Shown: positions 27,120-39,064, counted from the stretch's first letter. The stretch is DNA of 64,000 nt from Asterias amurensis (GCF_032118995.1 NC_092650.1:23446001-23510000); one strand, 5' to 3'. Translations and numbers: made by a program. The notes: a model not told the origin generated them from the sequence alone.

Positions 27120-28140
27120 TTAAGAAAAAACCCACAGCGCAAATTTTAAAATGGCCATGCGCCCAATGCAACAGTGTAGTCTTTTGTAATAAACTTACTT
27201 AAATTTGACTGACGTTTTTGTGTAGAATTTTCGGAGTCATTGGGCCGGATAAATAAAAACTAGCAATAACTTATCAAGTTAAAGGTTCAGCATTAGCAAG
27301 CAGACTGAAAAGTAAAAGATCAGGCATGAACATTTTGCTCGCTGGATTACCTTTCACTTATAGCCATATAAATAAACACGACATTTTACTAACATACTGT
27401 AGCAATTACTTGTATTTTTACAAGCTACTGCATGAGGAGCTTGAGATTTTACTTACACAACAGTGTTGCATATATGGCTCGGTATCGGGTCAGTATTTAA
27501 GGGTTATTTTTCCCTTGGCCTAATGATCCAACTTCAAATGTTACTTATAAATTTGTTGTGTACTTTAATTGCTCTAAAAGAACCAATCTCTGGAGCGCTG
27601 GCGTGGAGAGGCTGTTTCCTCATAGCCACTGCCGCCATCAAAAACTTGACTAAGTGGAAACTGCCCGCCTGCATTTCAGTTAATCGCTATTGATCTGCGA
27701 GTCCATGCCTCTATTGTTATACTCCTGAATACCCCGCTATTGTGCTTTTCTCCGACCACTTACTAATCCGTTTAAGTAAATGGTGTTTTTCCAGTAAAAG
27801 GTTATTTTTAGAGATTTGAGCAAATTCTCATGCATGATCTTAAACTTATCGACATTTTGTTAATGCTGGCCTTTATACGGTCCAGTATCTTGTGAAACTA
27901 TCAGATAATAGTAAAATGTCGGTTTTATTTACATCTCAATAAGAAGAGTCCCTCAAGCATTGATTTTACCTATTAGTTCGACCAATTACTAGCAGTATTA
28001 AGCCTTACTTTTATTTATAAGGATTTAAGTAAAAGACTAGTAAAAGCAAATGCTAGTTTTTATTTATTTGGCCCATTACCTTTAGCAATGACTTTAGTCA
28101 AAAACCATGGAGTTCTCTAAAGATCCACGGGGGTCGGAAC
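27120..28140. other. Intergenic, no gene recognised
   Basis: Copies 1 and 2 stop resembling each other near 3795 and 27118, marking the right edge of the duplication. Beyond it only short ORFs without family resemblance are seen. Confidence 0.5.
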
Positions 28141-28144
28141 GGGA

Positions 28145-28480
28145 TTAAAGCCATTATACACTTTCGGTAAACAGTATTGTCCAAGTCCCACACTTCGTGT
28201 ATCACAACTTATATATAAAATAACAATCCTGTGAAAATTTAGGCTCAATCGGACATCGGAGTCGGGAGAAAATAACGGGAAAACACACTCCTGTTTTCGC
28301 GCGTTTCGCCGTGTCATGACATGTGTTTGTAACAAAACTGTAAATTCTCGTTAACGAGAATTTACATTGTTTTACCGTTTTCTCAACAATTAAAGCATTT
28401 CATGGTGTAATATTTCAACAGAAGTCTTTCACCATTACCTCTGTAAACCCTGTAAATTATTTGTAAATCTGTGTGTCGGA
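28145..28480. mobile_element. Diverged TTAA MITE relative
   Basis: Starts at TTAAAGCCATTATACACTTT and contains ATAAAATAACAATCCTGTG and GGCTCAATCGG, hallmarks of the window's main MITE family. A hairpin AATTCTCGTTAACGAGAATT lies near its centre. The right end is not clear. Confidence 0.5.
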
Positions 28481-28513
28481 CTCTGTTATAATTTGCATAT
28501 TATAACATAATTT

Positions 28514-28605
28514 TAATAGTCCGACGAAGAATTCTTACTTTAGTTAATAGTCCGACGAAGATTATTTTATTTAGTTTAAGTTGTCCAACGAGGATTCTTA
28601 AGTTT
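28514..28605. repeat. Three short direct repeats of TAGTCCGACGAAG type
   Basis: AATAGTCCGACGAAGA appears twice and TTGTCCAACGAGGATTCTTA once, spaced about 35-40 bp. They lie upstream of a CCAAT-containing, TATATCC-containing stretch (about 28960-29000) that could be promoter-like or part of an LTR. Confidence 0.5.
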
Positions 28606-29023
28606 ATTATAGCGTTATTGTTTCAACTTTCACATCCTGTGTAGGTGTTAGTTTTTCTTAGTTTTTTAATTCTGAAAAACATTTGTTTATAGTACCACAT
28701 CCTTGAGAGGAGTGGCCAGAGTCACTGTCCAGGAAGTCCTTGACCATAAGACATAGCAGTTGGTTGCCCCCCAGGGACATGACGTAAGGCTATGTTGCAA
28801 TGACTGTTGCAAGGTCAGTAGTTTCCTTGAATTGTGCCCGGACTTGATTGTCTTAAGCTGCCAACACGTTTTCTTAAGAACTTAGGCCACTGATTCTTTT
28901 CTCATTGGTCAAGCCCAACCAGGATGTTATTGTTTTAATATTTTTGGCCAATCATAGTTTAACTTTCCTGTCCCGAGTGCGTGACCGGCCTGGTATATCC
29001 TGGCTCGTTTTCCTCTGAATCCT

Positions 29024-29166
29024 CAGAGCGAAAATCGGCCTAGTGCAAGGAGGACTTCTTGAAAGTGTTTAGATAGTTACACTTTGCGTAGATTTTGTTT
29101 GGAACATTTGTTACTTCCCTAAGTACGTTCCTAAATCCCCTTCTTGCATCTTTACCACGTGCTCTG
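29024..29166. repeat. 143-bp direct repeat, copy 1
   Basis: Begins CAGAGCGAAAATCGG and ends CCACGTGCTCTG. It is followed by GTACAG and a donor-like GTAAGC. The second copy at 30052-30194 differs at one base that I can see. The ends CAGAGC and GCTCTG are inverted complements. Confidence 0.9.
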
Positions 29167-30051
29167 GTACAGGTAAGCTTTGATTATTTCTTTCTATTGT
29201 ATAAGATTTATCACTTGTGCATTTGACTTTGAAAGATTTGTTCGACAAGGTAGTTGGAGTAAGACTCAAGATGGATGGTACAGTTCAATATGAGTTTACA
29301 CAATTATGTTGATTGTTCGAACAATGCTGCTAAGACGTATAGATTCATCGAGTGTTTTATTGTGTAATCCTTTTTGTTGTTTATCATGTGTACGGAAAAG
29401 CTTTAGGAGTTCCGTCTATTTAATCGTATATTCCTCTTATTTTCTATTGCCGATATGATTTAGTTGTCTATTGCATTTATTGCTAGTTAGAAGTTAGATT
29501 TTACACTCAGTGCTATTCTTTTGCCGTTCGATACGTTTTACTGTTTGATAGAACCTATTTGGTTTATCGAAACACCTGTTACTTTATATACCGTGATTTC
29601 ACTTATAGCGCCTTCCATATTTGATTATTATGTGATTGGACTATTTCTGATTAGTATTTATGATATACTTTGTTATTGGTATGTTCCTACATTTTTGCTA
29701 AGCAATACCATGGCAATACGTAACTTTAGTTGTGCTGGACAAGCATTGTCCTTAGATAACCCTTTTTTCACACTTTAAGATGTTCAAGCACATTCCTTTC
29801 CATTTAAGTAGGCTAGACGACTGTTTGCTGTTATGCACGTAAACAGTTGTGACCTTTGATCTGGATTGACCACTATCGTGTTGTACATATGCACGCACAG
29901 ACTATTTCTTATCCCTCCCTTATGTTTAAGTTTCATGAAGGTTATCAGTATGCACTGGAAGAGTGTTACTGTGTTTTATATTTTTATTGTATGTTCTTTA
30001 TATTTGTGTAAGTCATAGTTGAGTTAGTTTATGATGAGTTAAGACTTTTAA

Positions 30052-30194
30052 CAGAGCGAAAATCGGCCTAGTGCAAGGAGGACTTCTTGAAAGTGTTTAG
30101 ATAGTTACACTTTGCGTAGATTTTGTTTGGAACATTTGTTACTTCCCTAAGTACGTTCCTAAATCCCCTTCTTGCACCTTTACCACGTGCTCTG
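30052..30194. repeat. 143-bp direct repeat, copy 2
   Basis: Same sequence as 29024-29166. It is preceded by an acceptor-like CTTTTAACAG whose CAG is also the first three bases of the repeat. The flanks on both sides differ from copy 1, so it is not part of a longer tandem duplication. Confidence 0.9.
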
Positions 30195-30652
30195 TTGATA
30201 CAGACTAGCCCACAGGCCTCGCTTGGGAAGTTGACCCGGTTCAACTTTTCGCCAGTCCCGCTCTCAACCCCCCTTCGTCGTCTTCCTGGAAATCGTCAGA
30301 GTCACTTCTTGGACTTCGGAGCCAATCTGATGTCGACCTTTCAAGACAGAGTCTCTGCCAAGTCCAGCTGAAGCGCGGAACCAGCTAAGACCTATTATAT
30401 ATCATTGTGTATTTTCGTTGCCATTAACTGCTACAGTATTTATTATTGTTGGTTCCTTTTACAAAATGGCTTTAACCCGTATGGCCAACCTTTAGAATTG
30501 TCAGTGTACTGTACAATGCAATGTACATGTCACTGTATATACACACCCTACCGAAGTTGCCTGTGCATTACCCTCAATATGTGCACGTGAGAACGAACTC
30601 ACGAATACAATCAACAAAGACCATTCACCTTTGGTAATTGTCAAAGACCAGC

Positions 30653-31078
30653 CGGGCACAATTTTTTAGAGCTGCTAAGCATCCAAATTTGCTTAGCATG
30701 AAATCTCTTCATTGATAAAAACAGCTAGGATTACCTTACATTTGTTGCATATTATGGAAATATTGACTACTATGAGGGGCACAGTTGAAATTATAGGCCC
30801 AGGGTTCGCTTCGGGCATAGTCATGATTTTGACATCACCGAGGGTCTATAATTTCAACTGTTCCCCGAATATTAAGCAGCCAATATTACTTTTATATACC
30901 AAATAATATAGATTCTTCTAATCTGATCGGGTATAAGATTTCATGAACTGGGCCTTGATTTTGAAATGTATAAAGTGAAAAATTCGTGGAAAATTACTTC
31001 TTTCTCGAAAACTACTTCACTTCAGAGGTAGCCGTTTCTCACAACGCTATTAGCAGCTCTATGAAATTGGGCCCTGAA
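30653..31078. mobile_element. CAGGGCCCAATTTCATAG-family MITE with internal insertion
   Basis: Left end GGGCACAATTTTTTAGAGCTGC and right end GCAGCTCTATGAAATTGGGCCC. A fragment of the TTAA MITE (CGTGGAAAATTACTTCTTTC) sits inside near 30990-31045. Other copies are at about 44511, 45645, 56251 and 56690. CAGGG-type ends suggest a hAT-like non-autonomous element. Confidence 0.6.
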
Positions 31079-31715
31079 CTAACATCTTTAAAGGATAATT
31101 TAGGCTTTTAATAAAGTTGTGACTTGCCTTGCTTGCATGGTATGCAAACATTTATTTAAATAATTTTATAGAACATTTCTGGCTAAAAAACAAACAAACT
31201 GATATTGCCTATAGTCAAAATGCCTGTCGATCAGCTGTTAATAGTTGAACATTTTATAATGCTTTGCTATTTGTTATAATATCAAAACGAATTATGTAAA
31301 TTTACTTTGGGTTTATTTGTAAGTGTATTGATAAAGACACTGGACACAATTGGTATTACAATATTGGTGTTCTACTTTTAAAACATCTTTCCAACCATTT
31401 CCATCCAAACTTTATTAATATTATTAAGACTCTGGTAGGGTCGAACCATCACGCCATTAACTATTTGTTGAATGTTATTAGTAGTATTATTTTGTTAACC
31501 TAATCGCGTTTTAAACTTTTGCTTATTAATAAATCCAAGATGGCCGCTTTTCCCTGCCATGTGAGTAATTTTGTCTTCCTTCTTTAGGGTGGATTTTCGT
31601 ATTTCTTTGCCTTTACCAGTTGTTTGCTTAAGCATTGTCTATATTTTGTTACGCGCTTGTGTACATTTTATGGAAGGTACACACTATAAAACAATACATT
31701 TTTATAAATATTATT

Positions 31716-34453
31716 TTACCAAGGGTCCCATTTCCGTACGCCGTAAGTTGAGACCGATCGACCTTTAACGGGAGCCCTACACGCTCTTGCAAATTTGCTT
31801 TGTCCGACCGGCACTCTCTGCAACTCCCCCCGTTTAACTTTCTCTATCGTCGGTATAAGATTGCAGAAGATGGTAGGTTCATGTGACTCGTGCATCGGTT
31901 TAGGAAGTCCAATGCTACCCTTGTACTGCCACGCTAAATATTGGGCATACAGCTCGGGTTTGGAGTCCAACAGTTTGAGGTAATCCGCTAGTTCTTTCAT
32001 GTTCGTGTAATCACCAACGTATATGAATGAATTTGGAGGTGTGAGATCCTCGTAGACTTTTCTGTTGGGACCGTAGACGATTGGAACCACTCCTTGCATC
32101 AGCGGTTTCTGCCAGAGTTTCTCCGTGATGTAATCACCGCATTCCGCATTCTCCAGAGACAGGTAGAACTTATACTGTCGCAGTAAGTCCACCGTGCATT
32201 TCGTGGACCAGCTCGGTGTGCATTTCAACGATCCGCACGCTCCATAAGTATCTACGGGAACCAATTTCTTCAATTCGCTCACAAAGGCACTCCTTGGCCA
32301 GTAGGTGTTAACACAATTACTGGCCATCCACGCAACCAATTTCCTCTTTCCTTTAACCCATTCTTGGGGTGATTTCGTCTGGTTTGTCATTGGGACCCCT
32401 GGCCGGTAGAATCCGTACGGAGTGACGATCTCCGAGCCCCGGTGGTATGTCCACGTGGCGTGGACAGGTAGACGGTTGATCTTTAAACCTTCGCCGTTGT
32501 TTGAACGCGGGGACTCCCACGAGTGATATATCCACGTCTGGTTGGGATGTGCCGACTCTGGAAGAGGTTTCGGAATAAGGAGTTTCATGAAATGGAAGAC
32601 AACTGCATCCATTCCTTCAAACTTGTTCTTTTCATCAGCGAGAGTGAGCTCAATAGTGCACTGATTGTCGCAGGGTATGGTGGTTCGTACAACTGCTCCA
32701 CCTGTAGATCGTTTAACAACATTTTTAAGCACTGGTTTGTGTACAGAAAGTTTTCCATTTTTGTCGTACACTTGGACCCTGTAATGGCAGCGGCCCTCCG
32801 TGGACGAGTTTGGAGACGTCTTCTTGACAGTGGCTTGATCAATGGTCAACAACTTGGTCGAGGTAACCCTTTGCTGCGGAATTTGTTTATCTACATCGTT
32901 CGCAATTAATTGTTCACTCTCGTTGTTTGAGCGCTGGTGGCGCTCTATTGCAAGATGGTTGATGTCGTTTGTCATGGCCCGAATGTTCGTCATGTTTACA
33001 ATGTTCTTATGTTTGTGAACGCTTGAAGTCATCAATAAGAAACATCCTTGAACAATCAGACCGACGATTACAGCGCACACGAAGATTTCTTTCTAAAGAG
33101 AAAAATTAAGAACAAAGACTGGAGTCAATTGGAGTCTACACTTTCTCGTCTATTGACATTTTCGCAAATACTGGGGCGCGCGCGTAAAGCTTGGAATTAG
33201 GTGCATTGTGGTCTAGCTGGTGTCCAAATTTGATCCATATTTATCCTACAATGCACCTCATTCAATAGTCTGCGCTTGCGCATTGGTATTTACGAAAAAG
33301 GTCTATTCTCCTTTATAACATAACTTCTGCAAAACATAGTAAATGGTCTGACGCGACCCCAGTCACAGCGTGCAACAATTGTTTTGTTATACCTTTGTAT
33401 AATTGGTATTCCTCTTCTCGAAGTTCTGTTGTCATCTTCAAACATTATTACGACGGACTATTCATTGTTTAATAAGCAGACGAACGAGAAACATGTCCCT
33501 CGAACCCGCGCTTGTGTAGTACACAGCGCTGGAAATCGACCAACGCCGGGAACGATCAAGGTGATGTACACCGGTGTACATCACTTTTCATGTTACCCGG
33601 CCCGTCGAGCCATGTAACGTGCGTTTGTGATGCGCGTCACATGATTGGTTTTCGACCAATCAAACTTCACAGTTTGTTACCAAAGTATGAGGCCGTGTCC
33701 GAATTGGCGACTTTGGCTACAGCTACGTCTAGATCAGCGCGTCTGTCAGTGTTGAAGAATAGGCAGACGCGCGCGCCCTAGCCGTAGCTGTAGCCGAAGT
33801 CGCCAATTCGGACACGACCTAAGTTTATGAGTCAATCTATAATTTCCCCGCTACTGTAAAAAGCTGGCTTAATTTTTTTTTTTTTTGCATTTTGCACTGT
33901 TTGCGAGTTGACGAGGTGCACCATAAGCTTTTATGTCCATGCACGGTGGTAGAGAGAGTCCATTTTCTCCCAAGGTTGTACTTTATTTTTTAAATATTTT
34001 TTTGGTAAAATACTTGTAAAAAGAGGCTTAAATTTGAAGCCCTGCCTTAATTCATCTTGTCTTTAATATAATGGATATTAACTCATCTAGGCCTACCTAG
34101 TTTTCAATCAACTTTCTACTTTGCTTTGTGGTTCGTGCATGCAATACATTGTCTATATGTGCGATTTTGTAGGGAGCAACTTGCGGAGGCGTGTTGACTG
34201 GCATTCCTGACAACCGAGCACTAAATTTGCCGGACTGGTCATAAACGTTTCGTGCTTGAAATACAGTAAGATATTGCTTATTGATTCTTGAAATAAAACC
34301 ATTGGCTATGGACTTTTAAAAAACAAATAAAAAAAAAATAAAAATCACACATCAAAATTCTAAATTTCTTATGGAAATGTATACCCTTTCGAGTAAAGTG
34401 TTTTATCAAGAAAATAATACTTTACTTACCGCTCCCGCCATTTTGAGCTCCAT
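31716..34453 (-). CDS. Alpha-1,3-fucosyltransferase family protein (GT10)
   Basis: Model on the minus strand: exon 1 34453..34430 (MELKMAGA), exon 2 33092..31716, 1401 nt, 466 aa. Exon 1 has a GTAAGT donor, an acceptor-like ATTTCAG upstream (exon edge 34498) and an in-frame TAG before the ATG, fixing the start. A further 5' UTR exon is therefore likely. Exon 2 has a clean CTCTTTAG acceptor. The protein is a type II membrane enzyme: short cytosolic tail, signal anchor IFVCAVIVGLIVQGCFLLM (about 11-29), long stem, lumenal GT10 domain. Motifs: WTYHRGSEIVTPYG (about 222-235) and YKFYLSLENAECGDYITEKL (about 315-334), the GDP-fucose-binding signature, then VVPIVYGP. Several N-x-S/T sites (about 41, 65, 103, 192, 245). 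It should add fucose in alpha-1,3 linkage to GlcNAc or glucose residues of glycans in the Golgi; acceptor specificity cannot be read from the sequence. No frameshift or stop. Confidence 0.93.
33148..33303. mobile_element. About 150-bp MITE, TTTTCGCAAATAC family
   Basis: Left end ATTTTCGCAAATACTGGGGC and right end GCATTGGTATTTACGAAAA. Near-identical copy at 51829-51972, related copies near 39913-40220 and 45335-45490. It lies in the single coding intron of the fucosyltransferase gene. Confidence 0.8.
33690..33820. mobile_element. 131-bp MITE with about 38-bp inverted ends
   Basis: Ends AGGCCGTGTCCGAATTGGCG and CGCCAATTCGGACACGACCT, inverted repeats extending through TGGCTACAGCTACG. It is inside the fucosyltransferase intron. 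The ORF at 33512-33781 across it is chance. Confidence 0.85.
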
Positions 34454-34544
34454 GCCACTGGCTGACCCTTGGAGGCTTGGTCCCTAAAAATTCCGATTCT
34501 GAAATGAATATAATATTGTGTTTTCATATTAAAAACATGGACAC

Positions 34545-34900
34545 CTTTGTGTAATTGTCAAAGACCAGTATTCTCAATTGGTGTATTGCAGCATAATTAT
34601 GCATAAACTAACCAAATCTGTGAAAACTGAAACCCAATTGGTCATCGAAATTGCAAGAGAATAACAATAAAGAACACACAAATATTTCACAAAAATGTGC
34701 GTGCTTTGCAGATAGTAGATACAATGTATCATTAGGCATCACGCCTGAAGTCTTCTAAAATTAGAGAGAAAAATTACCTCTTTCTCAAGAACTACGCTAT
34801 TCAGAGAGAACCGTTTCTCAAATTGTTTTTTACCAACAGCTCTCCATTGTTTAAATTTTCACAACATTTCTAAGTACATGTTTAAGTTTGTACTCATTTT
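34545..34900. mobile_element. TTAA MITE relative, diverged
   Basis: Contains TAATTGTCAAAGACCAG, CAATTGGTCATCGAAATTGC and AGAACCGTTTCTCAAATTG in family order, but both termini are degraded. It lies just upstream of the recognised fucosyltransferase exon. Confidence 0.6.
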
Positions 34901-34954
34901 TTCGACATGTCCATGTATACCATGGCGGTAGAAATTATTCTACCTCCATGGTAT

Positions 34955-35062
34955 TAGACTTGTGGACAAGTCGTTGAATCGGCCCCACGCGGTGAGGTAG
35001 TCTCGCCACAACTCGACTATCTCACCGCGTGGGACCGATTTAACGACTTGTCCACAAGTCTA
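34955..35062. repeat. Foldback, arms about 46 bp
   Basis: Arms TAGACTTGTGGACAAGTCG and CGACTTGTCCACAAGTCTA continue through GCGGTGAGGTAGTC / GACTATCTCACCGC with a short loop. It is bordered by CCATGGTA-type motifs that also form a smaller inverted pair at about 34919-34952. Confidence 0.85.
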
Positions 35063-36243
35063 CCATGGTATAACCTTAAACATGTGATAGATTTGTGTGT
35101 GTGATTGAATTCTACCTCCATGATGATCCTATAAACCATGTGAGCAGGTGTCAAAATGATAAACATATGTTTATCATTTTTAATAGTGGGTACAACATAA
35201 TTGGGATAACTTTACGTTTGGCGCCACCAGTTTTTCACTAATTTGTTACAAAGAGGGATATCTCATTGAGGTAAATTAGGTACTATTATTTCATATCGAA
35301 AGAAAAAGTGGCGTACGGAAACTTTTCCGGTAGAATTTCCTCCATGGTCCGACTGAATAGCGCCATGTTCTGTTGTGCGACAGCTACTGATGACCAAATA
35401 TCTAACACGTACGGTTGGGCATGGATTTCACTAGATAGTTTCCTTCGTATAAGATAATTACTTAAATGGTGCCTAATTTAAAATGCAACCAATAATGCAA
35501 CAAAATAATTGTATAACGAATGTACTGTTCCACTCTCTGATATTATAGAAATACACATACTTAATTTACCTGGTGTAAAGTTGAAGTGTTGAAGTGAAAA
35601 GACAGTTTCGAATTCTCTCAAGAAAGATCCAAGGTTGCACGTTGAAATTTCAGTGTAGTATACCATATGCACAATTATGTCTCCAGCCCGTCCATATATG
35701 TCTCCAGCCCATCCATACACGGTATTGCCATGTCATACACGACCAAGAAATCCGCGTAAACACCGGTGAATGAGCTCTCAACGAATACGCCCAACAAAGA
35801 CTTATATAATCGCTTAATTCTGTTGATTCTAAACAAAGGCTGAGGAGCATGTATGAACAAGGAAATCACTCAATTGAGCCAAGTCACCCACCGTCTAGAT
35901 CATTCTGGGCTCGGACTTCTTGGTTTAGCCACAATCAAGCAAAGTGACTGGATGGTGAGACCATGGAGGTAGCAGGTAAAAATATTTCTACCTCCATGGT
36001 TAGAAATATTTCTACCTCCATGGTTAGACAACTTGACGATGCTGGTTATGATTGGAATGAAATAGTCCAAGGGCCAGAGACCAAAATCTAAACACATTTT
36101 TTGGAAAGGTCTATGTCTAGGGATGATAAATTGATGTGGTAGCAATCCCAGGGTGGTAGCTTAGTGGTAGTAAATAGTGGTAGTAACTTGGGACCGGTCC
36201 TATCTCTTAGCATTGCCTAGGAATAGTCCTAAGTTAGGACTAC

Positions 36244-36527
36244 CTTTGTGAAATCCACCCCTGGTCAATCCATCGTTCTGCCAGCAACATCCCGACACTT
36301 CCGCTCCCGTCATCAGTGCCCATCCAGAAGAACTTGTACTGCTCATCCCTCTTACCAAGCCACCTTGCACTACCTCCCTTCCACCTTGACTCCTGTACAC
36401 AACACATATCCACTATCCTGTTCACCGTTGCATCAACCACCTCCCCGGATGTTGCCACCCTCAAACTCTGACCTCCCCTCCTGCTCTGACCTCCCTGCAT
36501 GACATCAGGCGAATAACCATCATCCAT
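36244..36527 (-). pseudogene. RTE-type retrotransposon AP-endonuclease fragment
   Basis: The minus-strand frame contains LRVAT, SGEVVDATVNRIVDMCCVQE, SRWKGGSARWLG, YKFFWMGTD and GVGML-like segments. This is the N-terminal part of the apurinic-like endonuclease of RTE elements, often misnamed craniofacial development protein 2-like. The catalytic Glu in CVQES is present, but the conserved segment between VAT and SGE is deleted and the rest of the nuclease and the RT are absent. It is a dead fragment. Confidence 0.78.
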
Positions 36528-36639
36528 TTTTACTGCGACTTGACCCCTCGAACCCCTCGATAATCATGGAAAACGCGTACTTTTTGTTTTTACTATTTCA
36601 TTGTGACCCATTGATCTCGAATTTCTAAAGGTTTGCCAG

Positions 36640-36954
36640 TTTACACCAAGTGAGAAGGTTAGTCGTTGTCGTCGAAGTTGCGAGAATAATGGAAAAAATA
36701 CCCTTGTCACACAAAGTTGTGTGCTTTCAGATGCTTGATTTCGGACCTCAAATTTTAATTCTGAGCTCTCGAAATCAACTTCACTTATTTTAATATTTTA
36801 GTGGATAACAATTTCTTTCTCGAAACTACGTTACTTCAGAGGGAGCCGTTTCTCACACTGTTTTATACTATCAACATCTCTTTATTGCTTGTAATACAAA
36901 TAAGTTTTTATGTTAACAAATATTTTGAGTAATTACCAATAGTGTCCAGTGCCT
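36640..36954. mobile_element. TTAA MITE, left end truncated
   Basis: Internal family motifs GTCACACAAAGTTGTGTGC and GAGGGAGCCGTTTCTCACA, and an intact right end CCAATAGTGTCCAGTGCC followed by TTTAA. Confidence 0.7.
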
Positions 36955-37189
36955 TTAAATGTCAGATACTCGTGCATCTAGAGGCTATAGTAGCAGGTGG
37001 AATGGGGCCCGCTCAAGGGCACCTTACGAAAATTGAAGAAGACGACGTTGCCCGAGTTATTTTGTTCACTAAAATTAAGAAAACAAGACATCTAATTATC
37101 GAAAAACATGTGCTCGTGTCCATCGCCAAGTTTTACTATAATTACGGCAAATGAGGAGTCAGGGAAAAGGGATTCTAAGGCCGGGTGAC

Positions 37190-37462
37190 TGTGAGGACCC
37201 CCTGGGAAAATAATTTCTTTGAGGACTTTGGATCACATTCTACTCCCATTAGGTATAATATGGTATAATATCATAACTGGTTCATACGTTTTTTACATGA
37301 TAACTGAGACGAAAATTATTTTGTGATTTTTTTTACTCATTTCTCAAAAACTATACAGCACCTTAGTAAGTACTTTGAAGGGAAGCTTTCATACTATCAT
37401 TATCTTTAAACCATGTAAGTTTAAGGCAAATCGAATCCATTAAAAAAAATGTTTTTCTTTAC
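37190..37462. mobile_element. GGATTCGGGTACTTTT-family MITE, partial
   Basis: Shares TACATG-ATAACTGAGACGAAAA, ACTCATTTCTCAAAAACTA and GGGAAGCTTTC with the full elements at 50635-50955 and 57694-58099. Its own termini are degraded. Confidence 0.6.
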
Positions 37463-37599
37463 AGGGTGGTTTGACGACTACCGTTACTGCTTCCCCGGAA
37501 TCGTATACTCAAGACAGCAAATGTAAATTACCTCTTTAATCATTCTGCAAAGGGTTCAGTGGTTGTATGATTTCTAGTCCAAATGGTTGTTGTTGTTGT

Positions 37600-37867
37600 T
37601 GTTTGAATGATCTTCCCATCAAGGGAACTCGGCAAACTCCCACAAAAGGGATATAAACACCAAGCTGGCAACAGCCAATTTCCTCACACAAACATTGGTT
37701 TAACGTCTATGATTATGAATGACACAAATCAAGAAATTGTGATTCAGTAACTAGACGACAATATTTATTCTAGTCATTGTGAAATCAGTGATCAGCTGGG
37801 GGATTCAAACCCAAAACCTTGTGATTGCAAGTCATACAGTCTAATCACTTGACCACTTGCTGCCAGT
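37600..37867 (-). mobile_element. tRNA-derived SINE, copy 1
   Basis: On the minus strand the tRNA-like head reads GTGGTCAAGTGATTAGACTG (A-box region) and GGGTTTGAATCCCCCAGC (B-box), followed by a body ending near GATGATCTTCCCATCAAGG. A second copy is at 38017-38665. Confidence 0.75.
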
Positions 37868-38016
37868 TTGTATGTCCAATGAGCCGTTTGTCTATCTGTC
37901 TGTTTGGTTTGTTTTGTTTAATAGACCGTTGGCTGTCAGTGTTGGTTTATCTCTCAAACGGGCTGTTTGACGCATTCAAACTGTTGGGGTGTCTGGTTGA
38001 TTGATTGTTTGTTTGT

Positions 38017-38665
38017 ATAGATGATCTTCCCATCAAGGAAATCTGGCAAACTCCCACAAGGGTATCAACGCCAAGCCGGTGTCAGATGCAATTGTGTCCG
38101 CCATGCAATACGGTCCGCTCCGGACACTTGTGCATATGCAATCGTGTCCGGGGCTATGGCAAAAACCGTGCGGTGGACATGTAAGCCTACATGACTGTAC
38201 ATGTATTTTGTGTGCGTAAGCGGGCGTGCACGCACTGAACCTACTGCAGTATGATGATTTAATACTGCAAGGACAGTTTTGCGCGAGGGGGGCACAACTC
38301 TATATGCAATTGTGTCCGGGCGGACACAATTGCATTATGCAGCAGCATCCGGGTGGACACGCTTACATATGCAAATGTGTCCGGCGGACTTTATTACATA
38401 TGCAATAATGTCTTCGGGTAGTATTGCATAGATGACATAACATTGCATGCCACACCGGCATTAAGCACTTTCTCTCATACAAACATTGGTTTACGTTTAT
38501 GATAATGAAAAGCACAAATCAAGAAATTGTGATTCAGTAACCTAGACGACAATATACTTGCTATCTAGTCATTGCAAAGTCGGCGTTTAGCTTGGGGGAT
38601 TCGAACCCACAACCTTGTGATTGTAAGCCCTGCAGTCTAACCACTGGACGACGGTGTTCCAGTTT
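38017..38665 (-). mobile_element. tRNA-derived SINE, copy 2, split by a repeat island
   Basis: Same SINE as 37600-37867 (B-box GGGTTCGAATCCCCC), interrupted between about 38081 and 38458 by sequence rich in TGTCCGG / CCGGACA and TGCAATTGTGTCC motifs. The island has inverted ends around CCGGTGT / ACACCGG. Small ORFs through the island are artefacts. Confidence 0.75.
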
Positions 38666-38693
38666 ATATACAGTATGATAAAATACTTCAGAA

Positions 38694-39018
38694 CAAGAAG
38701 TCATTATGCCAAAATAAACAAATACCGGTTGATCGTCCCCTCCCTCATCCTCTTTTTTAGGCCACAATTTTTTTTATTTTTTTTATTTTTATTTTTTACT
38801 TTTTCTTCTTCAAAACGACAAACTGTTCTGTGCAATTGTCATCATATTGAGAACTTGTAAGTTTGGTGACTTTAAACTGAAGAATTGTGCCCAGTTTGAA
38901 TTAGAATGCTTGGCGGCCACCATTGAAAGAAATACAAAATATAAAATAAAAAGGCCCTCATCCTTCTCTTTTGGGGAAAAACCCGGACGATCAACTGGTT
39001 GCTTTTTTCTTTACTTGG
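38694..39018. mobile_element. MITE with AGGCC-type inverted ends, copy 1
   Basis: Contains GATCGTCCCCTCCCTCATCC near the left and AACCCGGACGATCAACTGGT near the right, with a pyrimidine-rich centre. The same element is at 52080-52374. It ends about 46 bp before an exon of the gene at 39065, and the matching copy lies upstream of the paralogous gene. Confidence 0.65.
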
Positions 39019-39064
39019 CCTAAGATGTAACTTGGTAGGTGGGGTTTCTTTTTGTCTTACTCAG

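Noticed and set aside
29521..29778. 85-residue hydrophobic ORF
   Set aside because: T-rich DNA gives hydrophobic residues by chance; no signal, splice context or family resemblance.
36248..36502. Plus-strand 84-residue Pro/Ser-rich ORF
   Set aside because: Antisense shadow of the RTE endonuclease fragment.
37472..37525. Possible terminal exon after an acceptor-like TTTCTTTACAG
   Set aside because: A short frame ending in a stop can be read, but it matches nothing recognised and does not resemble any exon of the neighbouring PAN genes.
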